Source: Pleomorphomonas sp. PLEO
GTDB taxonomy: Bacteria; Pseudomonadota; Alphaproteobacteria; Rhizobiales; Pleomorphomonadaceae
DNA length: 64,000 nucleotides
Direction: 5' to 3'
NCBI RefSeq assembly: GCF_041320595.1
Contig: NZ_CP166625.1
Location: 3,904,001 to 3,968,000, forward strand
Below the pieces are notes generated by a model. That model ran no database searches, was not told where the DNA came from, and was given only the letters and a program-made list of their open reading frames with translations. Positions 19,104-28,562 of this stretch are shown one piece after another. Position numbers and translations under genes: made by a program. The stretch's first letter is position 1, and every line of letters starts with the position of its first letter.

Positions 19104-19310
19104 TCAGCCTTTCGGGTCGGCCGGCGCGCTGTCGCCTTGCTGAGCGGGAAGCGGCACACCTCTTTCCGTGAACAGCCGGACTACCCCGGCCGGCATGGCG
19201 CGGCAGGCACAATGGGCGGCGTGCCCAGCGTGCCAGCCCATGCGTTGCTCGGGTGTTGGGTTTTTGGGCATGGGATTGGCCTCATGCCATTCGCGATTGA
19301 GTCTGCTCAC
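19104..19310 (-). CDS. Small conserved hypothetical protein with a His/Cys-rich motif
   Basis: It has 68 residues. The central segment WHEANPMPKNPTPEQRMGWH followed by AGHAAHCACR resembles a small uncharacterised family I recall from alphaproteobacteria, with conserved Trp, His and Cys residues that could bind metal. GTG at 19310 lies 6 bases after GAGGAG and is preferred over the ATG at 19316, which would overlap the ribosome site. Function unknown. Divergent from the MerR gene. Confidence 0.65.
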   Translation of the reverse strand: MSRLNREWHEANPMPKNPTPEQRMGWHAGHAAHCACRAMPAGVVRLFTERGVPLPAQQGDSAPADPKG

Positions 19311-19478
19311 CGTCATCTCCTCAGCAACGGCCCCGATGCCATCCTTGATATACGCGGGGACACGGCCTCCTCGCCTTCGTGTTAAACCGGATGGCGAAAA
19401 CTGCCTTGGCTATGGTTTCAGCGCAGCCGCACGCGCGCCGTAGGGAATGCCTACCTTTTCCAGAGCTCAAAAACACGC

Positions 19479-19509
19479 TTGACTTAGAGTGCACTCTAAC
19501 AAGTAGCTT
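19479..19509 (+). promoter_or_regulatory. MerR-type promoter with operator
   Basis: A perfect 16-base palindrome, TTAGAGTGCACTCTAA (19484-19499), sits between a -35 TTGACT (19479-19484) and a -10-like TAGCTT (19504-19509). The spacer is 19 bases, the overlong spacing that MerR activators correct by twisting DNA. The GAGTGCACTC core is like operators of the NmlR/AdhR-type branch. It lies 29 bases before the MerR gene, implying autoregulation of the two-gene operon. Confidence 0.75.
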
Positions 19510-19537
19510 CCTATGCGTCGTGACGAAACAGGTGCTC

Positions 19538-19966
19538 ATGAAGATCGGTGAACTGGCCAGGCGTTCGGGGCTATCGGCTCATACCATTCGCTATTACGAG
19601 CGGATCGGGCTGCTTCCCTATGCCGACCGGAACCAATTGAGCCAACGGGACTATGACGCATCCATCCTGATCTGGATCGAATTTCTCGGTCGTCTGAAAA
19701 CGACTGGAATGCCGATCCGGGAGATGCTGCGCTATGCCGCCCTCAGGGAGCGTGGCGTCGGCACGGAAGCCGAACGTCGTGAATTGCTGGAACAGCATCG
19801 TGAACGCGTTCGCGCTCATCTGGCTGAACTCCAAGCCTGCCTTCTCGTCCTCGACACCAAGATCGCCGGATATGCCGACGAGCAACAGAGGACGCTAAAC
19901 TATGACGCAACACCACCGGAACGGCGGCGAAAGCCGGCTGGAACGCGGACAGCGCGCGCTCGCTGA
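19538..19966 (+). CDS. MerR family transcriptional regulator
   Basis: It has 142 residues. The N-terminus MKIGELARRSGLSAHTIRYY is the winged-helix DNA-binding domain, followed by ERIGLLPYADRNQ and the MGMPIREM-like region. A coiled-coil dimerisation helix lies at about 75-115. There are no metal-binding cysteines at the C-terminus, so a small-molecule or carbonyl/redox signal is more likely than a heavy metal. The frame extends upstream to 19379, but ATG 19538 gives the family start and lies just after its own operator. Its 3' end overlaps the next gene by 65 bases, which is unusually long. Confidence 0.9.
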   Translation: MKIGELARRSGLSAHTIRYYERIGLLPYADRNQLSQRDYDASILIWIEFLGRLKTTGMPIREMLRYAALRERGVGTEAERRELLEQHRERVRAHLAELQACLLVLDTKIAGYADEQQRTLNYDATPPERRRKPAGTRTARAR

Positions 19967-20315
19967 AATCGACGGCGAGGCCGGGGCCAAGGTGATCAGC
20001 GCGCTTGCCGACATCGCCCCCGATTTCGCAACCTACCTGTTCGAGTTTCCCTTCGGCGACATCTACAGCCGCCCCGGTCTCGATCTCAAAGCGCGGGAAA
20101 TTGCCACCATCGCCGCGCTGACGGCACTCGGCAACGCCACGCCGCAACTGAAAGTCCATATAGAGGCCGGTTTGAACGTCGGCCTCTCCCGCTCTGAGGT
20201 CACCGAAGTCATCATGCAGATGGCCGTCTACGCTGGTTTTCCGGCAGCGCTCAACGGTCTGTTCGCGGCCAAGGAGGTTTTCTCGCAACGGACGGATCGG
20301 GACACGGTGGACTGA
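19902..20315 (+). CDS. Carboxymuconolactone decarboxylase family protein
   Basis: It has 137 residues. It carries the CMD fold signature: REIATIAALTALGNATPQLK, HIEAGLNVGLSRSEVTEVI, and MAVYAGFPAALNGLFAAKE. There is no CxxC, so it is closer to true carboxymuconolactone decarboxylases than to AhpD-type peroxidase partners. Cotranscribed with, and overlapping, the MerR gene. Such MerR-CMD pairs often respond to reactive carbonyl or electrophile stress, but the substrate here is not known. Confidence 0.85.
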   Translation: MTQHHRNGGESRLERGQRALAEIDGEAGAKVISALADIAPDFATYLFEFPFGDIYSRPGLDLKAREIATIAALTALGNATPQLKVHIEAGLNVGLSRSEVTEVIMQMAVYAGFPAALNGLFAAKEVFSQRTDRDTVD

Positions 20316-20420
20316 CGCCTTTACCACCCAAGGTTTGGGACAGCTTCGGTAGGCGCCCTAAGGCACAAAACAGCGGCAATCGCGCATATCGAGAATTGCA
20401 CCAGTCCCCCTTTCAAAAGT

Positions 20421-20450
20421 AGGACGGCCCCCGCTTCCAGGGGCCGTCCT
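20421..20450. terminator. Bidirectional terminator between the CMD gene and pckG
   Basis: AGGACGGCCCC (20421-20431) pairs with GGGGCCGTCCT (20440-20450) around an 8-base loop, followed by TTTAT on the plus strand. It separates the convergent carboxymuconolactone decarboxylase-like and PEP carboxykinase genes. Confidence 0.85.
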
Positions 20451-20490
20451 TTATATTGTCAGAGGATAGGTTTGGCTTAGTGCCTGCCTA

Positions 20491-22305
20491 TCAGTCCTTA
20501 ATTTCCCAAACGTCGGGCGAACGGTCGAGACGGGCTGCGAACAGCTGACGCTCAAGCTCCACTTCCTTGGGAAGATGAGCGCCAAACTGGGCGAAGTACT
20601 TGCCCTGGTCCTCAGCCTCGGCGACAGCCTTGGTCTTGTTGACCTTGAGGATGGCGTCGTACTTGGCCTTGGAGAAGTCGATGCCCTTCATGTTGAGGTC
20701 GGCGTAGCGCGGCACCAGACCATAGGGGCACTCGACTGCGTCAGCCTCGCCCTTGACACGACCGACGATCCACTCGAGGGCGCGCATGTTCTCGCCGTAA
20801 CCGGGCCACATGAACTTGCCGTTGTCGTCCTTGCGGAACCAGTTGACGCGGAAGATGCCCGGCGCCTTCGGCAGGTTGCGGCCCATGTCGAGCCAGTGCG
20901 CCCAATAGTCGCCCATGTTGTAGCCGCAGAAGGGCAGCATGGCGAAGGGATCGCGGCGCATGCCGGTACCCTCGGCCGCTGCCGTCTGCTCGGAACCCAT
21001 GGTGGCGGCAAGATAGACGCCGTGGCTCCAGCTGAACGACTGCATGACCAGCGGGAAGGCGGTGGCGACGCGGCCGCCAACGATGAAGGCCGAGATCGGC
21101 ACACCGGCGGGGTTCTCCCAGTCCGGATCGATCGACGGCACCTGGCTCGCCGGAGCGGTGAAGCGGCTGTTCGGGTGAGCGGCGGGACGGCCGCAGCCCG
21201 GGGTCCAGTCCTGACCGGTCCAGTCGATGAGATGGGCAGGAGCCTCGTCGGTCATGCCTTCCCACCACACGTCACCGTCGTCGGTCAGCGCGACGTTGGT
21301 GAAGATGGAGTTGGCATGCAGCGTGCGCAGCGCGTTCGGGTTCGACACTTCGTTGGTGCCGGGGGCAACGCCGAACAGGCCGTTCTCGGGGTTGATGGCG
21401 CGCAGCTCGCCATCGGCGTTGGGCTTCACCCAGGCGATGTCGTCGCCGATGGTGGTGATCTCCCAGCCGGCATAGGCCTTGGGCGGGATGATCATGGCGA
21501 AGTTGGTCTTACCGCAAGCCGACGGGAAGGCGGCGGCGACGTAGGCCTTTTCACCCTTGGGGTTCTTGACGCCGAGGATCAGCATGTGCTCGGCCAGCCA
21601 GCCCTCGTCGCGGGCCATGACCGAAGCGATGCGGAGCGCCAGACACTTCTTGCCGAGCAGCGCATTGCCACCATAACCCGAACCGTAGGACATGATCTCA
21701 CGGGTATCGGGGAAGTGGACGATGTACTTGGTGTCGTTGCAAGGCCAGGCGACGTCCTTCTGGCCGGCCTGAAGCGGCGCGCCGACCGAATGGATGCAAG
21801 GGACGAAGTCGGCGTTGCCGAGCACGTCGAGCACCTTGGTACCCATGCGGGTCATGATGCGCATGTGCACGGCGACATAGGCGCTATCGCTAATCTCAAC
21901 GCCGATCTGGGCGATCTTCGAGCCGAGCGGACCCATGGAGAAGGGGATCACGTACATCGTACGGCCCTTCATGCAGCCCTTGAACAGGCCTGTCATGGTG
22001 GCGCGCATCTCGGCCGGATCAGCCCAGTTGTTGGTCGGGCCGGCTTCATCCTTGGTCTTGGCGCAGATGAAGGTGCGGCTCTCGACGCGAGCGACGTCCG
22101 ACGGATTGGAACGAGCGAGGAAGCTATTCGGGCGCTTCTTGGCATTCAGGCGCGTGAAGGTGCCGCCGTCAACCAGCTCCTGGCAGAGACGATCATATTC
22201 TTCCTGCGAACCATCGCACCAGTAGATGCGGTCCGGGGTCGTCAACTTGGCGACTTCGTCGACCCAGGCAATCAGCTTGGCATTCTTGGTAGGAGCTTGT
22301 GACAT
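20491..22305 (-). CDS. pckG: Phosphoenolpyruvate carboxykinase, GTP-dependent
   Basis: Converts oxaloacetate and GTP to phosphoenolpyruvate, the entry to gluconeogenesis. It has 604 residues, the GTP-family length (the ATP family is about 540). Family hallmarks are [12 protein letters not shown] (about 115-126), the P-loop FPSACGKTN (about 260-268) with the hyper-reactive Cys, and FLWPGYGEN-like [11 protein letters not shown] near the GTP-binding site. Most Hyphomicrobiales are known for the ATP-type PckA, so the GTP form is notable. Stand-alone gene with a 600-base upstream gap. Confidence 0.95.
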   Translation of the reverse strand: MSQAPTKNAKLIAWVDEVAKLTTPDRIYWCDGSQEEYDRLCQELVDGGTFTRLNAKKRPNSFLARSNPSDVARVESRTFICAKTKDEAGPTNNWADPAEMRATMTGLFKGCMKGRTMYVIPFSMGPLGSKIAQIGVEISDSAYVAVHMRIMTRMGTKVLDVLGNADFVPCIHSVGAPLQAGQKDVAWPCNDTKYIVHFPDTREIMSYGSGYGGNALLGKKCLALRIASVMARDEGWLAEHMLILGVKNPKGEKAYVAAAFPSACGKTNFAMIIPPKAYAGWEITTIGDDIAWVKPNADGELRAINPENGLFGVAPGTNEVSNPNALRTLHANSIFTNVALTDDGDVWWEGMTDEAPAHLIDWTGQDWTPGCGRPAAHPNSRFTAPASQVPSIDPDWENPAGVPISAFIVGGRVATAFPLVMQSFSWSHGVYLAATMGSEQTAAAEGTGMRRDPFAMLPFCGYNMGDYWAHWLDMGRNLPKAPGIFRVNWFRKDDNGKFMWPGYGENMRALEWIVGRVKGEADAVECPYGLVPRYADLNMKGIDFSKAKYDAILKVNKTKAVAEAEDQGKYFAQFGAHLPKEVELERQLFAARLDRSPDVWEIKD

Positions 22306-22906
22306 CAGCTTTCTCCGATGGACATATCGCCGCCCGTTCCGGTCTCATTTGCGAGAGAGGACTTATGAGACGATGCGCCGACAGGTGTGGGTAAGGTCCG
22401 CAGCCTGAAGAAAGAGACATCTGTCCTGGCGACTACACCACAAAAGAGCATCGTCGGGAACCATACGGCCCCATCAGACAACCCCATGACAGTCAACTCT
22501 CCTACCAGTCTCTCCAACGCCCGGCACCCATAACCGAGCGGCCCGGATTAGCGTTCCTGAAAAAGACAATACCGACTGAAGTATGAGGGATCAATCGTTG
22601 TAAGACCGTACAAGGAAGCTAACGGATAGGCGGAAACGAAGGAACAAAACGCGAACAAATCTCGCTTTAGAAGTCCGTCAACTGAGCATTTCGGCTAATT
22701 TCCGCGCTTTTTCCTATCGCTCACGATCCGGTTACGACTTTCACCAAAAGTTCTACGCGCCATTACGTATCCAATACGTAGTTTATACTAAGTCGGGCGC
22801 AAAAGCATTCCCAGACGATCGCCCGCCAAGCAATTATCTAACCCAAATGCCCGGATCGAGGGGATTCAATCGATTATGATTCCCATACCGAGGTCGTACC
22901 GCCGGC
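22306..22906. other. 600-base gap upstream of pckG
   Basis: No gene is supported here; the short frames lack ribosome sites and family sequence. It must contain the pckG promoter, but I see no unambiguous -35/-10 pair. The one clear element is the dyad at 22764-22780, listed separately. The region is AT-richer than its neighbours. Confidence 0.5.
22764..22780. promoter_or_regulatory. Perfect 7-bp dyad, operator-like
   Basis: TACGTAT (22764-22770) and ATACGTA (22774-22780) are separated by CCA. Short, symmetric and in a gene-free region, it looks like a repressor or activator site. It lies 460 bases upstream of pckG, so its target is unclear. Confidence 0.4.
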
Positions 22907-24511
22907 TCACGTTGGACGCCTATCCTCTCCCTCGATAGCGAGGCCGATCCGCCGGGTGATGCCGATTGCCTTGAGAAAGGCTTCGTCGTGGCTCACAACC
23001 AGAAGTGATCCATCATAAGCGCGAAGGCCAGCCTCGACGGTCTCGATCGACTCGACATCCAGATGATTGGTTGGCTCGTCGAGGATGACGAGTTGCGGCG
23101 GCCGGGCGCGGCCGAGCACACAGGCGAGCCCTGCCCTCAGCCGCTCGCCGCCCGACAGGCTGCCAACCGTTCTGAGAGCCGCGTCGGCCCTGAACTTGAA
23201 CCGGGCCAGACTGGCTCGACAGGCCTCTTCACCGGCGCCAGGATCGAGGCGTCGGAAATTGTCGCGGATCGTCGTCGTCTCGTCGAGCAGAGAGACTCCC
23301 TGGTCGAGAAAGGCGAAGTCGACGCGCCGGTCAACTGTGCCAGAAAGTGGGGCGAGGTCACCAGTGATCGCTCGCAGCAACGTCGTCTTGCCGGAGCCGT
23401 TGGGACCGGTGATGGCAACGCGTTCCGGCCCCCTTACCTCCAGCGACAGGTCGCGGACGAGCATTCGACTGCCATGACCGACACAGACATGGTCGAGCCT
23501 GAGCACAAGGCGATCGGCAACGAGGCCGGATGGCGGTAAGCTGACGGAGAATGGCACGAGGACTTCGAGTTTGCCGCGGGCCTCCTCCGCGGCCGAGGTA
23601 GCCATTGCCATGTGACGCTCTGCGAGACGAGCATCGGCGGCCCGCGTCTCCTCGGCCTTACGCGCGAGACCGCCGGTCACGATCCTCGGCATATCTCCCC
23701 TCGCCGCCTTGCGCGCGCCTGCCCCGGCCCGCCGCGCTTGTCTTTCCGCTTGAGCCTGTGCGGCTTGTCGCTCGCCAAGAAGCCGTCGTTCGGCATCGTC
23801 AACATCATGACGGGCGGCCGCCAGCTCAATGGCCTTGCGCGCTCGATAGGCGCTCCAGCCGCCGCCATAGCGGCTGGCGGCGAGCGAGGTGAGCTCGACG
23901 ATGGCGTCCATGCTTTCCAACAGGTCGCGATCATGACTGACGACGACCGCTCCGCCACGCCAGCCCGCCAGCAGGTCGGCCACCGCCTGCCGACCATCGC
24001 GGTCGAGATTATTGGTCGGCTCATCGAGCAGAAGCATGTCCGGCTCATCAAAGACGAGCGCCGCCAAGGCCGCCCGCGTCGTCTCGCCCCCCGATAGTGC
24101 GGCGAGCGGCGTATCCGGCCGAACGACAAGGTTCAATCGAGAAAGTGCTGCCTCCAGACGCGACGGCAGCGTCCAGTCGGCGGCGGCCAGCTCGGAAAGG
24201 CTCGCCTCGCCGGCTTCAGCTCGATCGAGCAGGGCCAATCCTTCGCGAGCGCCGAACAGATCGGCAATGCTCATATTGGGCGGTGGCGCGACGATCTGGC
24301 GCAACACGGCAAGACGTCCACCGACCGCTATGCTGCCGGAGCGCGGAGGCAGTTCGTGGGCGATCAGCCGAAGCAAGGTCGACTTGCCCACGCCATTGCG
24401 ACCGACAAGACCGGTGCGCTCAGCGCCGAAAACGATGTTCAGATTATCGAAGAGAGAACGGCCGTCAGGCGTAGAATAGCTGAGACCGGAAAGCGTGATG
24501 GAAACGGGCAT
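22907..24511 (-). CDS. ABC-F family ATP-binding protein
   Basis: Soluble twin-ATPase protein of 534 residues, without membrane segments. The first cassette has Walker A GRNGVGKST, signature LSGGETTRAAL and Walker B LLLDEPTNNLD. An Arg/Ala/Gln-rich linker (about 250-320) follows. The second cassette has GPNGSGKTT, LSGGERLRAGL and VILDEPTNHLD. ABC-F proteins bind the ribosomal E site and relieve stalling or give antibiotic protection. The short linker and overall layout do not point to a particular subgroup. Monocistronic. Confidence 0.9.
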   Translation of the reverse strand: MPVSITLSGLSYSTPDGRSLFDNLNIVFGAERTGLVGRNGVGKSTLLRLIAHELPPRSGSIAVGGRLAVLRQIVAPPPNMSIADLFGAREGLALLDRAEAGEASLSELAAADWTLPSRLEAALSRLNLVVRPDTPLAALSGGETTRAALAALVFDEPDMLLLDEPTNNLDRDGRQAVADLLAGWRGGAVVVSHDRDLLESMDAIVELTSLAASRYGGGWSAYRARKAIELAAARHDVDDAERRLLGERQAAQAQAERQARRAGAGARKAARGDMPRIVTGGLARKAEETRAADARLAERHMAMATSAAEEARGKLEVLVPFSVSLPPSGLVADRLVLRLDHVCVGHGSRMLVRDLSLEVRGPERVAITGPNGSGKTTLLRAITGDLAPLSGTVDRRVDFAFLDQGVSLLDETTTIRDNFRRLDPGAGEEACRASLARFKFRADAALRTVGSLSGGERLRAGLACVLGRARPPQLVILDEPTNHLDVESIETVEAGLRAYDGSLLVVSHDEAFLKAIGITRRIGLAIEGEDRRPT

Positions 24512-24694
24512 GAATACGAGTCCTGATGGCAGGGAAAATAAGATCTGCGATCAGGCTGTCATTCATTGCGGTGTCCATCCTTGCATCGGGCGTAGCTGCC
24601 CAGGCGGCCGGCGTATAGGCCGGTAGCCAGACGGGCGCAAGAGGCATTTCAATAAAATTAGATGGTTTCGCTTCATTCCCTCAACCGAGCACGG

Positions 24695-25579
24695 TTATAC
24701 CCTGCCCCGTTCAAGATGTAGCTTCAGCGCCTCGACGAATGCCCGAGCCTTTGGCGGGACCAGCCTCGCCGTCGGATAAAGTGCCCAAATACCAAGGGTC
24801 TCCGGCTCGGCATCTTCTAGCGGCACCGGCACGAGCCGACCGGTGGCGACGTCGTCGGTTACGTTCCATTCGGAAAGCAACGCCACACCCAGCCCCCGAA
24901 GACAGGCTTCATGGAGCGCGTCTATCGAATTGCTGGAGCAACGTCCTGCCACGCGTACTCGCCGCATTCGCCCGCCGACCGTGAAGGTCCAATGCGTGGC
25001 ACCGGACAGCATCAGACATTGATGCTCATCGAGTTGGATGAGTCGGCGCGGTGTGCCGGAGGCGGCGAGATAGCCGGGCGAGGCATAAAGACGGCGCGGA
25101 CTGTCGGCGAGACGACGGGCGACCAGCGTGCTGTCGCGCAATGGAGCGATGCGGATCGCAACATCCACACCGGCCGATACGATATCCACCACACTGTCGG
25201 TGAGCAGCAAGTCGACGCTAAGATCCGGATTGGCAAAGAGAAAGGCCGGCAGCATGGCGCTGACCACCTTGCGGCCGAACGGGACCGAGGCCGTGACACG
25301 CAGAAGCCCGGCAGCGCCAGTAGCCGAGGGGCGGACAGCGGCGCGGGCGTTGGCTGCGTCCTCCAGCATAGCTTCGGCATAGGGTAGAAAGGCTTCGCCC
25401 TCGACGGTCAATGCCAGTGCCCGCGTCGTGCGGTGGACCAGCCGAACGCTGAGTTCGGCTTCGAGCGCGGCGAGCCGACGAGAGGCTGCCATCGGCGCCA
25501 GTCCAAGCTTGCGAGCGGCCGCGGCCAAGCTGCCAGTCCGGGTCGCCTCTACGAAAATGGCAACGCAGTCCACATTCAT
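24695..25579 (-). CDS. LysR family transcriptional regulator
   Basis: It has 294 residues. The winged helix-turn-helix lies at about 1-60 ([30 protein letters not shown]), followed by an effector-binding domain with [20 protein letters not shown]. Of the subgroup that includes PtrR/DsdC-like and CrgA-like regulators. Divergently transcribed from the MFS transporter gene, with 122 bases between the start codons, so that transporter is the likely target. Confidence 0.9.
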   Translation of the reverse strand: MNVDCVAIFVEATRTGSLAAAARKLGLAPMAASRRLAALEAELSVRLVHRTTRALALTVEGEAFLPYAEAMLEDAANARAAVRPSATGAAGLLRVTASVPFGRKVVSAMLPAFLFANPDLSVDLLLTDSVVDIVSAGVDVAIRIAPLRDSTLVARRLADSPRRLYASPGYLAASGTPRRLIQLDEHQCLMLSGATHWTFTVGGRMRRVRVAGRCSSNSIDALHEACLRGLGVALLSEWNVTDDVATGRLVPVPLEDAEPETLGIWALYPTARLVPPKARAFVEALKLHLERGRV

Positions 25580-25701
25580 TCTATCGATTTCCGTTATGCG
25601 GGCCTATCGATGGATCGCACTATACGCAATCCCGTTATGATTTGTACCATCAACGACAGCTTCCACCTCCCACACCAGCGCCAAATGGCGCGGAGTCCAC
25701 C

Positions 25702-26895
25702 ATGACCTCCTCCACCCATACCCTTGGCGTTACAGTGCACGGGCTCTCCCGCGGCCTCACCATTGCCATGTCCGCCGCCGCCGGGATCGCGGTCGCCAAT
25801 ATCTACTACAACCAGCCGCTGCTCGGCGTGATGCAAAGCGACCTGCAGAGTCCACTCACACCCTACATCCCAACCGCGACCCAGTTGGGTTACGCAGCCG
25901 GGTTGTTCCTTCTGGTGCCGCTTGGCGACATTCTCGAACGGCGAGCGCTGATCGTTGGGCAGTTTTTCTTGCTGGCGGTCTCGCTGGCCGCGACGGCGAT
26001 GGCCCCCAGCGCGGCGCTGATGCTGGCCGCTTCCTTTGTGGTCGGCCTCGCAGCAACGGTCGCTCAGCAAGTGGTACCGTTCGCCGCTCATCTGGCGGCA
26101 CCGGAACGGCGAGGCGCCACCGTGGGCACGGTGATGGCCGGTCTATTCTCCGGCATTCTGCTCAGCCGTACGGTGGCCGGATTCGTTGGCGAGCACGCCG
26201 GTTGGCGCGCCATGTTCTGGCTCGGCGTCCCTCTCGCCCTCGGCGCTGCGCTGTGGATGGGCCTCCGTCTCCCCAAGAGCCAGCCCGGCGGCGACCTCGG
26301 CTACCGCCGTCTGATGGTTTCGCTCGTCCATCTTTTCCGCGAGTTCTCCGAACTGCGCCTGGCAGCCGTCACACAGGCCCTGTTGTTCGCCGCCTTCTCT
26401 GCCTTCTGGACGGTGCTTGCCCTTCGCCTTGAGGATCCGCGCTTCGGCTTTGGCGCCGATATCGCCGGGCTGTTCGGTGTCGTCGGGCTTGTCGGCATCC
26501 TGGCCGCACCTCTGGCTGGCCATGTCGCGGACCGGCGCGGCCCTCACGGGGTCATCGCTCTCGGCGCCGCCTTGACGTTGGCTGCGTGGGCCGTCTTTGG
26601 CCTATGGTCGTCGGTCCTTGGCCTCGTCGTGGGAGTGGTGGTGCTCGATTTCGCCGTTCAGAGCGCACTCATCTCCAACCAGCACATCATCTACGCTCTG
26701 CGCCCAGAGGCGCGCGCCCGCATCAATACTCTTTTCATGGGGCTGATGTTCCTGGGTGGAGCAGCGGGCTCCGCACTTGCGAGCGCCGTCTGGCCCCAAG
26801 GAGGCTGGTTTGCTGTCTCCACGCTTGGCGCAGCTTTCGGGCTCGTTGCCACCCTGCTGCAAATCATCAGCCTCGTCCGGCGGAGAGCCGGATGA
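25702..26895 (+). CDS. MFS transporter
   Basis: It has 397 residues with 12 predicted membrane helices. Landmarks are [15 protein letters not shown] in helix 1, the loop-2 motif [10 protein letters not shown], and a second-half loop [12 protein letters not shown]. The YYNQPLL segment marks a subfamily of putative drug or metabolite exporters regulated by adjacent LysR genes. The frame opens at 25642, but ATG 25702 has GGAG before it and starts nearer the first helix. It is convergent with the next gene, with only 12 bases between stop codons. Confidence 0.88.
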   Translation: MTSSTHTLGVTVHGLSRGLTIAMSAAAGIAVANIYYNQPLLGVMQSDLQSPLTPYIPTATQLGYAAGLFLLVPLGDILERRALIVGQFFLLAVSLAATAMAPSAALMLAASFVVGLAATVAQQVVPFAAHLAAPERRGATVGTVMAGLFSGILLSRTVAGFVGEHAGWRAMFWLGVPLALGAALWMGLRLPKSQPGGDLGYRRLMVSLVHLFREFSELRLAAVTQALLFAAFSAFWTVLALRLEDPRFGFGADIAGLFGVVGLVGILAAPLAGHVADRRGPHGVIALGAALTLAAWAVFGLWSSVLGLVVGVVVLDFAVQSALISNQHIIYALRPEARARINTLFMGLMFLGGAAGSALASAVWPQGGWFAVSTLGAAFGLVATLLQIISLVRRRAG

Positions 26896-26907
26896 GGCGA
26901 CCTCGCC

Positions 26908-27843
26908 TCAAAGCCGAACGATGCCACGCCGGCGCAGAAGCTCGATCACCCGATCCGGTGTTTTGAAACAGGGAATGCCCAAGCGCTGCTGCTCGAGGAT
27001 CAGCTCCAGCATCATGAAATGCCCAGGCACGCTGTCGGGCGGCGGCTGAAGGCGAAACGCCCGGACGGAGTTCAAATTGAGGTAAGTCTTGCGGTAAATG
27101 TAGTGGGCGAAAAAGCGCCGCCTCATCGGCGTATCTCGATCAATGACCACGAGTTCGCTTGCCGACAACAGGATCAGCAAACCGGTGGTCACACGACGCC
27201 GGTTCTGCGCATTGCGGCAGGCTTTTCCCGGCGCTTCGAAGTGAACCGGCAACATGAACTGACCGCCGTGACGCTCTTCGGCCAGCATGGCGTTGAAAAA
27301 GAAATCCTCAAACTCTTCGGCGTCGTTGGTCGAACTGGAGGCAAAATCGTCCGGCTCCACGCAATGCTGGCGGACGAAGGCTATGACTCGGGTCATCAGA
27401 TCGGCGGAGACGGAATTATAGGTCACCGTCAAGGCGTCGCCCTCCTTGAGAAGCAACGCGAAATCGGCATGCAGGAGGTTGCTCACAACCCTGACAGCGG
27501 CCACATCGTCCCAGGTGACCTGACGACTGACAAATCCTTCCGCATCGTCAACGGCCTCAAGAAGAGTAAAGCCGTCCGCATCCAACGCGAAAACCTCACC
27601 ATAGAGATCCGCGCCGGGATAGGCATCACGCCGGTCGATGGAACGTGGGATCTTGATCAGATAGTCAGCGTCCGAGAGTCCCGCGTAAGCCGACCGGAAC
27701 CGCCGGGGCATTTCGGCGGCCGACTTGACCTGCAAAAGCCACGGCCCGAAGGCATCATATTCTCGAAGGGACTCCGGCTCGACGTCCGACCGGTTCCAAA
27801 CCCGTCGCAGCGGCGAACGTCCTCTGAAATGTCCAAACACCAC
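26908..27843 (-). CDS. Uncharacterised soluble protein, possibly with two PH-like segments
   Basis: I do not recognise this 311-residue protein. It has no signal peptide or membrane segment. Two stretches have the rhythm of bacterial pleckstrin-homology-like beta domains: DADGFTLLEA through TWDDVAAVRVV with DALTVTYNS, and TGLLILLSASELVVIDRDTP with LNLNSVRAFRL. Between them is an acidic linker (NDAEEFEDFFFN). It ends in a basic helix (DRVIELLRRRGIVRL). GTG at 27843 is chosen because AGGGAGG lies 5 bases ahead; a longer frame to 27987 has unlikely composition. It is preceded by a long gene-free region. Confidence 0.65.
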   Translation of the reverse strand: MVFGHFRGRSPLRRVWNRSDVEPESLREYDAFGPWLLQVKSAAEMPRRFRSAYAGLSDADYLIKIPRSIDRRDAYPGADLYGEVFALDADGFTLLEAVDDAEGFVSRQVTWDDVAAVRVVSNLLHADFALLLKEGDALTVTYNSVSADLMTRVIAFVRQHCVEPDDFASSSTNDAEEFEDFFFNAMLAEERHGGQFMLPVHFEAPGKACRNAQNRRRVTTGLLILLSASELVVIDRDTPMRRRFFAHYIYRKTYLNLNSVRAFRLQPPPDSVPGHFMMLELILEQQRLGIPCFKTPDRVIELLRRRGIVRL

Positions 27844-28562
27844 GCTCCCCTCCCTGCGGCCATACCGAGGCCGCTCCGACGCCTCACACCGCTCGGCTGC
27901 TTGTCTACCGATTTCAACTCGTAAGTCGAAACAGAGCCGCACGGTGGTCTCTTCGAACGCCCAGGGCAACCTCCCCCTTTTGCCCATCGCAGCGAGAATC
28001 GGACTAGCAGCGACAACCGAAAAAGGTAATCGGCCAGCCCCTCGTCCTTGCTAAAGCCGAGCATATCACCGGTTCGATCTACCTTTGATTGTCAAATTCC
28101 ACAGACTCTATCTTTGGACGATTTCGCGCCGGCGGCTCAATTTGGCCAACCGGGCAAATGACGCGCCCACCGCAATAGACGATACTCGTTCGCCGACAAC
28201 GTTTCAAATCCACAAAATTTGTTCCACCACACAGGCATGCCTGCTACCGGACAAAACGGGAAAAGCGACTGATCACACGCAATCGAAAGCGCCGTAAACC
28301 GCGCCGGCTTGGGCGAGGCATCCCATCGGCCTACGTACAAACCCAAGGTGAGCTTGCATCCAACCCAGAAAAGGGCCTAGACCTTTAGTCGTATCGTTTT
28401 CAGTGGCTTTGCCAAAGAGTATTGAATTTTCAACGACCCAGCCCCAGGAGACCCACGACCCTCGCAAACTACCCTCTTGGACCTAAGTCGAAGTTGCGTC
28501 TATTGCTCAGCGACGCCTCCTGTGTTACCCCATGGAAACGCTTCCACAACATGTTTGTCCAC
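27844..28562. other. Gene-free region between the hypothetical gene and lacI
   Basis: About 720 bases of lower GC content carrying two divergent promoters. It contains a perfect 12-base palindrome CAGGCATGCCTG (28232-28243) and the LacI-type operator at 28533-28546. Short frames here lack ribosome sites. I see no RNA gene. Confidence 0.5.
28533..28546. promoter_or_regulatory. LacI/GalR-type operator
   Basis: TGGAAACGCTTCCA is a near-perfect 14-base palindrome with the central CG that LacI-family hinge helices kink. It ends 4 bases before an ATG (28551) and 16 before the chosen lacI start (28563). Binding here would block the regulator's own transcription or translation. I saw no second copy directly upstream of the substrate-binding protein gene. 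Confidence 0.7.

Noticed and set aside
18782-19159. 125-codon minus-strand frame upstream of cfa
   Set aside because: Overlaps the better-supported small gene at 19104-19310 in another phase and has no ribosome site or known sequence.
20575-22302. 575-codon plus-strand frame
   Set aside because: Antisense shadow of pckG; composition is His/Gly/Val-rich without family sequence, as expected for GC-rich antisense frames.
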